A stretch of DNA of 64,000 nucleotides. It comes from Takakia lepidozioides (lineage: Eukaryota; Streptophyta; Takakiopsida; Takakiales; Takakiaceae). The stretch is from contig CM060733.1 in the NCBI GenBank assembly GCA_030704615.1, positions 8,494,001-8,558,000 on the forward strand, in the 5' to 3' direction. Numbering within the stretch: position 1 is the first letter of the stretch; each line of letters starts with the position of its first letter. The position numbers were made by a program, and so were the translations under genes. Of this stretch, positions 31,801 to 42,318 are shown piece after piece. A model generated the notes under the pieces. The model had not been told where the DNA came from, made no database searches, and saw nothing but the letters and a program-made list of their open reading frames with translations.

Positions 31801-34321
31801 GTATGACCAGAGGTGGAAGTCCTGGTTGAAGTCCATCAGCAATATTGGCAATCCCAACATCTAGACTATGACCCCTCTTAGAAGCTATCCCTGTGGTGAG
31901 TGGTTTTTTCCCCTTTTCAGGAGCTCCTGTCCTCTTCTCCAACAGAGAAGATACTTTTTCTTGGCCTGGTAACCTCAACTCTGTGGACACATCCTTCCTT
32001 GTCACTGACTTCTGGTCCACTTTCACCAAATTCTTTGGATACTTTGGAGCTTCCTGTGTATTTCTAAATCGCGAAGCATCATCTCTTAGTCCTTTTGATT
32101 CCAACTTCTTCCTGCCAGATTCCCCTGCATCAGTTTTCCGAGGTTTAGTGTGAAGGGGTCCACCCTTTGGAGAATCAGGCTTTGGAGGTTTTTTTATAGA
32201 AGGTTTATGAACCTTGGTCTCACATCCTGGCTTCTCTTTGCTTCTCGGAAAGTGCATCTCCCTCGTCTTTGATATTTGATTGGCAGCAATGCTACCGTCA
32301 TTGCTCCCTAACCTTCTACTCACATGGTTGTCAAAGCTCTGTGGGTTCTTGTGAAGCTTATCTTTTCTATTCTCATCTGCTGAAGGCCCCGCCAACTTGC
32401 TATGAACCTTAGGCATAGAAAGAGGAGGCCGGCTAGCCAGACCACCCACCGCCCGATGAGATACAGAAGCAACAATCTTAGAGTCTGAACTCTTTATAAC
32501 CTGCTGCCGTGGGTTCCCTGCCAGGCAGGGTTGGCAGGGTTCTGGGTGTTTTGTAGTTTTATTCGACGATGCCAACACAGAAACTTTTGGAATAACCTTG
32601 GGCTTCTTTGATGGTAGTGAAACAGGGTCCACTCGCTCTCTCTTTGGTCCTCTTATTGCTGGAGCCAGGAGGGGCCTTGAAGCTAGCATCCGAGCAGTCA
32701 CTTTGCCCGGAGCTATCTCCTTTGAATTGTTGGCTAGATCTCCTTCAGGTCTAATGTAGCAGACTGAGCCAGGGACTTGTATCCTAGGAGATACCTGTGG
32801 CAATACAGCGGAAACATGTCCAGGGATCTGACCCATCACCCAATCCTTCTTGTTGAACACTCTTTGAGCTGCAGATCACATATAAAGTAACTGTCAAAGC
32901 ATCCCCAAATACAAAAGCAAAAAGATCAGAAGTCTAACACAAATATTTTCCAGAGTAAAGTTTCCATGCAAGATCCACAGTGACAAATTCAAGACAAGCT
33001 CTAGTCCCAGTGCTTACCACCAAGAGAATCTGCCAGTCTGTCCAGGTTTAAAACTTGCTGTCTGTCGACGTCATAAGCCTTCCTAAAGAAATAGTCTGCC
33101 GCCCTCACTTCCACAGCAGAGGGCATAAGGTTCCAATCATTCTTGGCAGTGCACAACACTCTGCATTTGCTAAGAATCTCACTCTGCAGCACAGAAGAAC
33201 ACAACATCAGATGGACCGAGACCCTAAACCATATCAGTCTACTTCAGTTGGAAAACAGAAGATGAGGATGACCTGGGCATAGATATGTGAGATTTATAAA
33301 CCAAAACCTATAAACATGAATGCAGGGTGACAAAAAATCCATGCAATCTTCCATTACACATTTGCTTGACCATGATGTGAAGCTAAGCAGAGGAGGAAAG
33401 TCATATGTGGAGTGGAATAGCACCAGAGTTCGAATCAACTCTTGGATAACCGTAGGACTCTACAAACATGACGTTACACATCTTAGCAGTTATTCCCCTA
33501 ACGCTAAAGATGGAGGTAGCTACCAAGTCCCTAGTAACAGGAGTTGAAGCTTGCAGTAGATTCCCCTGGAGCACAACAACTACCATAGCAACATGTCTAT
33601 CCCCGGACATTTCTTCGAAGTTAGAGACAACATTTGCAAAGACCTTACACCACCGGTTATTATTGCAGTTCACTTGGTACAGACTACAGACCCTGGGTGA
33701 CCCTGGCGATATTGTGGTTGGGAAGAAGGAATTCCAATGAAAGCTGGTACAATTGCACTGGTTACAGTTACACAGGTGACCAACCGCTAATGTAGGAACT
33801 TTTTCACTGAAGGGCGGTATACCTTCCACCGTTTGATAGATAACTTGGTGAGATGACCGATAACTAGTCACCTCAGTTTGAGCGGAGGGTGAGCGCCAGC
33901 TTACCATGCGTAGTACACTGCTTACCAGTGCATTATCCTTCTCCACTCCAACCCTGCCACAAGCCAGAAAAAGCTCTTTGGACTTTGGAACGTAATCCGA
34001 GCCTGTTAGCTCTTCAGGACGTATAAACCACCTCAGTTGGCATCGTTTCGACCTTCTCTCTTCCCACATTTTCATAATTTTCCCAACGAATTCAATATCT
34101 CCTCCTGAGTGGCAATGGACACAGTCGTAAAGAAAATACTCTTCGCCTTTAATGTAGACAGATTCGTAATAGTCGCTTTCATCCTCCACTTTTAGGCCCC
34201 ATTCGAAGCCGTCATCTTCATGGACTTCCATAGGCCTCGAATGCTCACGATAACTATCATGCTCCTGTTTCAGAGGAGGCATCTTCCCTCTTCCAGCTAG
34301 TTCCAATTCGATCGGCGGCAT
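28873..34321 (-). CDS. ASI1: ASI1/IBM2-like protein with BAH and RRM domains
   Basis: ASI1 (IBM2, SG1) binds chromatin and RNA and allows full-length transcription of genes with heterochromatic introns. Eight exons join in phase: 34321-33926, 33183-33018, 32868-31595, 30780-30688, 30167-30089, 29733-29646, 29282-29192, 29004-28873 (stop TGA). The total is 2319 nt, 772 residues. The BAH region (about residues 45-185) shows YESVYIKGEEYFLYDCV, GKIMKMWE and RWFIRPEE, then CRVLCTAKNDWN and ADYFFRKAYDV. The long third exon is basic and low-complexity. The RRM (about 613-700) starts VLHFKNLDPSLNSWDI and ends CLILDGR. The C-terminal motif ATSHCAQGNTIEF matches the plant family. Exon 6 uses a weak acceptor, and the C-terminus could differ by one exon. 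Confidence 0.8.
30236..30290 (+). mobile_element. LINE 3'-end remnant
   Basis: CCACAAGGCTACGTTGCAAACACTGTCTTACATCTCTCTC is a diverged form of the last 45 bp of the CT-tract LINE family, again followed by a CT run. It lies in the intron before ASI1-like exon 5, antisense to the gene. Confidence 0.65.
30440..30515 (+). mobile_element. Second LINE 3'-end remnant
   Basis: The order TCAATGGCCGCAAG, then AACGTCAAGAGTACATTC, then a CT run, corresponds to the LINE 3' end with substitutions. It is in the same intron as the remnant at 30236. Confidence 0.55.
30885..30975 (-). pseudogene. Decayed duplicate of ASI1-like exon 4
   Basis: The sequence repeats exon 30780-30688 in the same orientation: TGGGAGGACACTGT at the exon start and AAGAACTTGGATCCATCACT near its end. 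Changes put stop codons in the frame. The surrounding intron words (TCAATATAGATGCTAAA, ACATCTCCAACA) are also shared, so the duplication covered exon plus intron. Confidence 0.8.
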
Positions 34322-35387
34322 CGTCTTGGGAGCTACTACAGCCGCAACAGCGGAGTGCCCTCCAGTTTTCCTAAATCATCCAGCCGTCCAGGAAATGCAC
34401 CGCTCCACACAGTTAAGACGCTCATAACGCGCACCACCACCAGATCATCCTCCAGACATGATATCAGACTTGCAAAATCCATGCACTGAAGAAGTAAAGC
34501 GATAATATATCAGAGAGGTCGATCGTAATTCCAAGTTACAGACCCGGCGTTATGTACGTATAAGAATAATGCTCGAGCTTTCCTTGGAAACTACAGCATT
34601 ATACGAATGCTCGTCCAAGGAAGAAGTACAAGCACACTCTTACTTGACGCCAGAAAGAAAAACCTCCTCAATAAATATTCACCGGCTGCTGGAGATCCAG
34701 ATCACTGACGTCGTTCCAATTGTCCAATACTGTACATAAGCACCAAATCTTGCTTTCTAACGAAACCAGAAAAACATAAAGAGCACGGTCGAGGGAGGAA
34801 CTGAGCGCTCACAGAGATACAAAAGAAGATACCGACTGTAAGATATCAGAAGAAGAGCCATCACAGTAGAACAACACATGCAGAAAGGGCAAGCACGAGA
34901 CTCAACGTCGCGAAGGCAAAAGAGAGAGAGAGAGAGAGAGAGCAAAAGCTTGCGACCGAGAAGCACAACAGCCAGGTTTACGGAACCGGAATATACAAAC
35001 ACGAGGCAGAACCGAACCACACCCCAAGGCTGCTCGGCACCCTCCCGAACTGACCCATCCTGCCGAACCTAAAGGGAGCGTCGACCCTAGAACCGGCATT
35101 AACCGCTCTTTCACCGAGACTTCCTGGCACGCGTCGCGATTAGTTACGCACATCATTATTAGTGGCTTCAGTGCCCGCATTAACTTAGTAACCTGATTAG
35201 TGAGAGCGGGGCGTTAGGGTCATCATCATCATCATTTCCTACACAGTTAAAGATTATTTATTTGGAAAGCTTTAAAATAGAAATAAAACATGCTCGCTAT
35301 CCACAGCCTAAACCCACTTTGTTCCACCGGTTTGAGCCTGACACCTATCGGTACGGAGTGAACATTCCATGTCTGTCACGCCGATTC
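34322..35387. other. Upstream region of the ASI1-like gene
   Basis: This is the probable promoter and 5' leader. An AG dinucleotide run lies at about 34920-34943 and a short CAT run at 35220-35235. No other gene is recognised. Confidence 0.4.
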
Positions 35388-35640
35388 AATTTGAAAAATA
35401 GCACAATTGGCTACAGGAAATAGCTATATATTCTGTTCATCCATTGAAAATTTGGATAGAGTCATCCTTCTATGTACTTTCATCCATTTTATATCATCCA
35501 TATTTGGCGAATTCATCCTCTTTTTTTTTTTCCTTGTAGAAGTTTGGCGGTTTCATCCATAAAAAAATTGGGAATTTACGACAGAATATTCCATTTTAAT
35601 GTTTTGAGGTCGCCATTTGGCCAAAACAGAAAACACTGGG
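35388..35640 (+). repeat. Dispersed repeat, copy 1
   Basis: It begins ATTTGAAAAATAGCAC and ends with TTTTGAGGTCGCCATTTGGCC and AAACACTGG. It is about 90 percent identical by eye to the copy at 35930-36229, which has a small insertion. A third inverted copy lies at 6495-6700. The ends suggest a MITE, but terminal inverted repeats were not confirmed. Confidence 0.8.
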
Positions 35641-35929
35641 ACTCTCGTGGGGTTAAGAATTTCAGATGTGAACTGTTGAGGGCGTGGGGCTGCCCAAATC
35701 TGCATACGTGGCCCTCGAGGGCAGCACCGAACTGGACGCCGGGCAGGGGGTGCACGCATGTTTTGGCAGAACAGGTGACCTCCACTTAGGGCAGGACCAA
35801 TCTGATCTGGAAACGGCCTCGAGTTACAGAGTAGATGGATGTGGTTGAAAGAGGGATTTTCCATCCAAGAGATCATTCCCCCTCTAGCGAAATGCACGCA
35901 GCGTACATCGATGCAGTGATTTTTTCCTT

Positions 35930-36229
35930 AAATTTGAAAAATAGCACGAGTGGCTACAGGAAATAGCTATATATTCTGTTCATCCATTAAAAATTTGGAT
36001 AGAATCATCCTCCTATGTACTTCATCCATTTATATCATCCACATTTGGCGAATTCATCCTTTGTTTTTTTTTCCTTGTGGGACGGCGTCGCCGCCAGCAG
36101 TGCGCCTTGAGGTGTAGAAGTTTGGCGATTTCATCCATGAAAAAATTGGGAATTTACGACAGAATATTCCATTTTAATGTTTTGAGGTCGCCATTTGGCG
36201 ATTTTTCGCCAAAAAGAAAAACACTGAAT
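35930..36229 (+). repeat. Dispersed repeat, copy 2
   Basis: This is a direct repeat of 35388-35640, with about 290 bp of unrelated sequence between them. An insertion near 36080-36115 (GGGACGGCGTCGCC and following) and an extra GATTTTTCGCC before the end distinguish it. Confidence 0.8.
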
Positions 36230-38393
36230 CGATGATCGAAACCCTAGAAGAAGAAGAGAGAGAGACAGAGGGGTAAGCGGCTGCCTTTGCGGCTGCATTC
36301 ATGGCTTTTGCGCACAAGTACATATCTCTGCTTCTAATCTGGGCAAGTTGCATTCAAATTCCAGAGCCCGAGAGTAGAAACTGGAAACCTCCATTGATTT
36401 TCAGAAAGCAAGGCATCAAGTTTGTATCTGACTGCAGCCACCTATACATGTCACACTGACAGTGACAATTCCTGTGCCTCATGATCCGCAGAAAGTACCT
36501 ACAGGTGGAAGCCGTCCACTCGAGTTGCTTTGAACACTTGAGAATGAGGCCAGCCGCCAGAGGAGTCAGGGATTTGGTTCTAGTGGGTCGACTCTATGTG
36601 GACCCCGCAAATCTCAGTCAAGGAGGCCTGGACGGGGAGCAGAGTTCCAAATCTAGCCAGGGATGCACAAAACCCGAGATGGATTCAACGACGTACATCC
36701 TCAGATTGTTCCTTCCACTGTTCAGTATGTTTGATACCAAGAAACAAAAAACCTTATCCTGTTCTGATTTTCTCTGAGAATCTGCTACCATTGAATGACT
36801 CGCAATCACGTAAGAGAATTGAAAAGAAAATGGAAACTACCAAGTTTGAAGTAGATGAATGGTACTTTACACATTGAAAGGGTTTGATTCAAGACGCAGT
36901 TTCTTTCCTTTCATGGAACCTACATGATGGTTGGAAGTTGGGATCTTAAAATTCGTAACGCGCTGACCAGCTAACTACCTTCAGTTTCACATGCGACCTG
37001 ATCTGCCTCTTACCGTCCTCAAATCCACCCTATGAGAAAGTAATTCCTTTTCCTGAGAAAAGGAAATTGTCCGTCTGATGCAAGCAGATTTCTATTGCAA
37101 ATCCTTTGGTGCACATCCTAAATGGTATGCTAATGTTTCATTGTTACTGTTACTATCTTCCGGCTTCTCACTGTGCGCTGCAAGAGGGCGGTGTGAGGGC
37201 CGCACTAGAGGAGGAAGTAATAGATCGGAAGGGGCATCAAGGGCCATCATGAGTCGACATTCGCTGCACAACAAGATACACAGTCATGGTCCTGGCGTAG
37301 AGCAGAAAACAACCTTTCTGTTTGTCAAAGTGGATGTTGAGGGGACCCATGAGTATGTTTCTCTTGCCTTTGTCCCTGAAGCTTTTTTCACCAGCCACAC
37401 AACTAAGCCTCATGTCTGAGAGGGCTACAAAAGGAATTGGGGTGTCAACATGATTGCACATGTGATGCGAATACTCTGAGCGGTGAATCCCTTGGAACTG
37501 GATGGTAAAATCCCACTAGTATGTGTTGGCATGGACATCTAAAAGAATGAATTCATTACAAACTGAGACCGGTAACTGGAACCTAGACGTCACAAATGTT
37601 ACTGGCTGCACTGATAGTCACAGTGAAGACAAAAAAGGCAGATGAGAGCAAGGAAGAGAGAGGGGTGGTGGATGGTACAAAAAGTAACAATGTCTAGTAT
37701 TGGTGAGCCTCAGTAAATCACAATGATAAGTGCAAATGTCACATGAGAGAAACTTACGTGCAGGGTTTTGTGAAGAGCGATCGATATGAGTATAGCCATT
37801 GCTGCTCCACCTCCCACACAAATCCATCGTTAGAGTAAAATTAATGGCCAAAAAAACAGGCTAATTACATTTCCATGTTGCATGGAGCCAAATGCCGCTG
37901 TTTATTTTCACTTTAGCTGCACATCCACTCAAAGCTGAGTCCAACATGATACTTTTCATTAAAAATCCAAATTGGATTGACTGCTTTGTTTGCCTGAAAG
38001 TGACTCTCCTGGAGAGAGGGAGAGGAAAGACATCTATATACCAGAAGAAGGTCAAGAGCTGAAGTTCGATTTTGTTGTAGAAGATGGTGCAACACCATGA
38101 TCCCATACTCCTGGAACATCCAATAGAGTAAGTCACTATCTTTCACACACTTTTTTGGCATCCAGTCATATACTATCTCTGGCATCTCAATAATTTTGTA
38201 GTGTCAGCCAGATTCTTTTATCACCCTCCAAAAACAGGGAATCAAAGCATCAAAGGCCTGCAGTCCAAGAAAGACATGCAAAGCCTCCTAGATACTCAGA
38301 CATAAACTGAAAAAAATTCCAGTCCTTCATGATCGTTGACCACTAAAGCCAATCCCTGAAGAAGCATCTGTAAGGCATATACTGTGCACATAC
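36230..38393. other. Region without a resolved gene
   Basis: At 36240-36272 the sequence AAACCCTAG followed by GAAGAAG/GAGAGA and a GGGTAAGC donor looks like a plant 5' leader exon, but no coding exon could be linked to it. The right part (to 38393) should contain the end of MED27 on the minus strand; a short frame with GLEFFQFMSEYLGG near 38320-38290 may be its next exon. Confidence 0.35.
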
Positions 38394-40998
38394 CGTGAGT
38401 TGTTCATGAAGTTTATGCTTCGATACACCCCATGCATGAACATGAGCTCCGGTCTGGGCACACAAATCATCCATAAGTTTAAGTCCAGTCTGTCTGCAAC
38501 TCTTGTCGAGGAGAAAGGGTTGGTTGTGATGAGAGAAAGAGAGATGCCCTTGGCTTACATAGGCATGGCCATCTAAGAGTAAAGACAACTAACTTGATGC
38601 CATTATATGACTATGCCGATCCTCTTACCACAGTCCCCCTCAGCATGATCATAAGGAAAACCATCCAATCTACAAGGGTGCTGAGACTGATTTGAGATGA
38701 CCAAGATAGACCTTATCAGTAGTCCAGTGAGATCCTGATGAACATCCTTACTGTCCGGTATCCCAAGAAAGTAGTGTCTGTGACAGCCCGTCAGTTACTT
38801 TGATGATACTGCAAAACCATTCCAAGCCTTATTCAACCATCTGTCTAACAATATTTAAGTTTTCGGTAAGTGTGAGCGGACACCTCATCTGGAGAAAAGA
38901 TTGCAATGGCATCTGGATACACCGAACCCACAGGAAGCAATGAGATGACAGCTTTGAGCACGCTAGCCAAAGTCACTTCCAACACCGCGACTTTTCCCAC
39001 AGGCCTGGTGATTGAAGGCGAGGCCTCCATCCCTCCCTGTTGGGATGCTGCACCCACAGTAGTCTTGAGAGGGAGTGAGCTGGCACCAGGCACTGAATCA
39101 AACCCAGTTTTAGATCGCATTTTGTGAGTGGCTTGTTGTTTGGCCCATCCTAATCGCAAGTAGGGGGTGACAACCATTCCAGGAGTTTCTGTCTGTATGC
39201 GCCGCAAAACCTCAGGTAGAGCAGGAGTCACAGCCTCTGAGAGGTCCGCAGCAACCTCTGGCTCCTGTGAAGATAGTCCTTGGCCAACACCAATGCATGC
39301 CCGTTTTGACGCAGGTTTTTCTCTATCTTCTAACATAGTATCTGGACTGAGGCCTGGGAAAAACCGTCTCTTCTGCTCAGCAAATGCCTTCAGTGCCACT
39401 CTGCGACACCAAGACAACTGCAACTTCAGGGATTTGCAAGTGATAGTCAGAAGCTGAAACTTCACCTCACTTATGGTACATCTCTTCCAGGTTAGTGTTG
39501 TGTATACCAGAAAGGTTCCATTCAGAGGGGGTTAATGAACCAGCAAAAGTCAACCCCACAGGCTACAATGACTTATGAGATGGAGCACATAGTCTGGAAG
39601 CTGTTGCAATCCGGACATTGGAGAGATATCAAATATGATTCCAGCAATCATAAAACGCAATGTGAACTAATCCAGAGACCTCCAGCTCCTTGTTTAGTTT
39701 GAAAATCCAGGGCTCTTCTCAGGACTGAGGCAGGCAGTGCCATGCACTCAAAAAATATACAACCAAAACTACAATATGGCACAAGGATATTTAGCAGTAC
39801 AAGTTGTTTTATGTCATTAACATTGAGGACGAATTTGGAGTTGAACTACTGTCATGGGACTTGTAACATCAGGCCCAGTTTAGCAAGACTTGGTTAGGTA
39901 CCTTGCAAGGCTGTAACAGAAGCTCAAGAGACAAATGACTAAACAAAGGAAGGCCAAACAGTCAGAATGGCAAAGGGCCCAAGGTTAAGCCTTTGGATGG
40001 CAAGCAGCAAATACCAAGGGATATTCTCAGAGCAAGGGGGAGTTTGATGTGAGTCTCTAGGAGATGGGAGAAGCACATGGCTGAACTTGAGAAGCAAGAC
40101 TAAGAGGTTGCTATGATAATGGGAGTACTCCTTGGCAAGTAGCAAGAAGAATTATCTTGCTCAGACATTGCTTAAGGGTCTGGGTTTACAGAGATTGACA
40201 CCATTACCTGCCATACCAACGAAACTGTGTCTGCTTACAAAAACCCACTGCCATAATGGCTGAGAAAAGGACCTGGCACGGTCATTGGCTGATGCTGCTG
40301 CTTGGCCTGCAATCTGGCGCTTCCAAGCATATGGCACCAGGGCTCCATCAGGGGAGACAAAAGGCACTTGGAGATTCCATGACTGGTTTTCCTCAAACTG
40401 CTGCTGTGCCCCATTCAATACTCCCGAAGCCTCCAGCTCCTTCCCTGTGACAAACAAAACCACATAACAAGGCATAAATCATCCCATGAATCCAAATATT
40501 GTGCATTCACTACCAGCTCCCCCAGAGATCTTCTTTGGACCACTGACGGAGAGTTGCTAATTACAATGACAACCTAAAATGGCAAGCAAGGTCAAACTAT
40601 GACGCGGGCGAAGTTACACCTGACACATGTGCAGTGAAGATGGCAACCTGTTTTCCATGAGTCGAATGTTAAGATAGATAAACTCCTTCTACTACATATC
40701 TCTTGAATCACGAGCTTCTTGAGGCAACCCCAAACTGTGCTCACCATGAACATGTACCTGTGGCGCGAAGCTCGTCCAGAGACTTTTTCAGAGAATCACT
40801 GGCTTGTTGGACTGCATCACTGGCCTTCTTGTTCCCTGTCATTCTCCCCCGCACTCCCGCGGCATTCTCCAGGGCTTCCATAAGGAGGTCAGCACATGAC
40901 CGAGCATCAGCAATGTGGCGAACAGCTTTGCCCAGCCCTTCAAGACCATTAGCCAGCCGCCTTGGGGGGGCCTGATCATGCTCCTGCACACCCAGCAT
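38394..40998 (-). CDS. MED27: Mediator subunit 27 (MED27), 3' end unresolved
   Basis: MED27 belongs to the Mediator complex, which links transcription factors to RNA polymerase II. Exons in phase: 40998-40758, 40444-40273, 39400-38884, 38453-38394 (330 codons so far). Visible family motifs are LGKAVRHIADARSCADLLMEAL, GALVPYAWKRQIAGQAA, ANDRAR joined across an intron to VALKAFAEQKRRFFPGL, and LLPVGSVYPDAIAIFSPDE. The last exon (HVHAWGVSKHKL) is weaker. The start could be the ATG at 40998, behind a TTGTAG acceptor, or at 41043 in the same frame. The C-terminal zinc-binding CxxCGRLL motif usual for plant MED27 was not found, so either an exon was missed or the tail is lost. Confidence 0.8.
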
Positions 40999-41284
40999 TG
41001 GTGGAGCCCTACAAGTACATTCACAGACAGCAGTGAGTGCCAAAAACTCATGTTCTTACTAATCATTTCTCTCCGAGAATGGACATGGTTTTGTATGCTG
41101 TCATTCCCACTGAAACTGGACCTCCCAGAGTCACTTATTGAGTACAGGGTTTAGGGTTTGACACTCTGCCTAAAGTTTTAATAGAGGCGCATTGCCTCGG
41201 TGAAAAAATCCCATTGTAAGGGGCAGAGTGCACTGGGCTGGCACTGAGCGCTAAAGACAAGAAGGTTGCATGGAGCACTTCAGT

Positions 41285-41340
41285 AGAAAGAAAGGAACTT
41301 CATTACATCCACAGGAAGCCAAAGAGCTTAGTCGACAAGA
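41285..41340 (-). mobile_element. SINE tail copy
   Basis: The minus strand reads TAAGCTCTTTGGCTTCCTGTGGATGTAATGAAGTTCC then CTTTCTTTC, a variant of the SINE tail found at 13790-13860. It lies in the intergenic region between the divergent MED27 and OBGC genes. Confidence 0.6.
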
Positions 41341-42318
41341 ATGTATCGATAACAAGCTATCACTAAAACCATGCGTGCAAACAACCAAGGAATGTCAGTG
41401 TTTTCGCTGCTGCAACCCATATCTATGGCGTGGAACTAGCTGAGCCGGCCAGGGAAACAGGACAATGCGGAGAACCCCGACACCATGCAAATGTCGTAGC
41501 AAAATCAAGACACTCCCTGCTATCCAAAACAAAGAGGGACGCCACCATTGCTGCACAACAACTCACTATGTGGGAATCTCAGTATTTGTATAAGTGTCGG
41601 GACTCAACCAGGCTAGGTCTGGGCGTGATAACCTGATAATCTCCGAGCCATTGATGGAGAGGGGTTCGGGTTGATCCACAGCCGACGAGAACAATGGGGA
41701 GGCGCGCGGCCCTAGAAATCCAGTCGAGGGCGACGACAGAGCAGGACTTGGATGTTGCATTGTTCACAAACCCCCGAAAAGGAAGCAGGAGAAGATGCTG
41801 CAATTCGTCTTGCAACGTGACGCTTTCTCAACATCGAGTTGAAACCCACAACCCTAACATGTGATTCAACCCCATAAACCTCACGGATTGACACCCACGA
41901 ACCTGAACGTTGATGTGAGTAACAAAGATTCCAACCCGGGAAAATCTACCTTGAGCAATATCAATCGACATGCTCTTCCTGTTTGAACCTGGAAATCATG
42001 GGCTCTCCGGGTAACAAGGATTTCAATCTCTCAACATGCATGTGCAGGTGGAGTTGGCGACACTGAAAACCCCCCCAGAGAACAGTGTCATATACATTCC
42101 AGCTTCCGAGAGCCACCGAAGATAGTGCCTACAAAGTTTTCTTCCTACCTGACGCGATCAAGTAGTGAGATCTGTCCAGAAGTTGCTCATATGCTGCGGA
42201 TACACGGACAACATACGTTGGATATTCGTCCCGATTCTCGTAATGGTCCATTTGCCATCCATTGTTGCTTGCTAGGAAACTCGTTCGGTGGCCCTCACTC
42301 TTCTTCTGCAGCGCAAAG
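41341..42318. other. Intergenic region upstream of OBGC
   Basis: MED27 (minus) and OBGC (plus) diverge from this stretch, which should hold both promoters. I see no clear TATA box and no coding frame with a recognisable pattern. Confidence 0.4.

Noticed and set aside
36481-37419. Plus-strand frames of about 100 codons at 36.5-37.4 kb
   Set aside because: They have no conserved pattern, no consistent splice signals between them, and no link to the possible leader exon at 36240.
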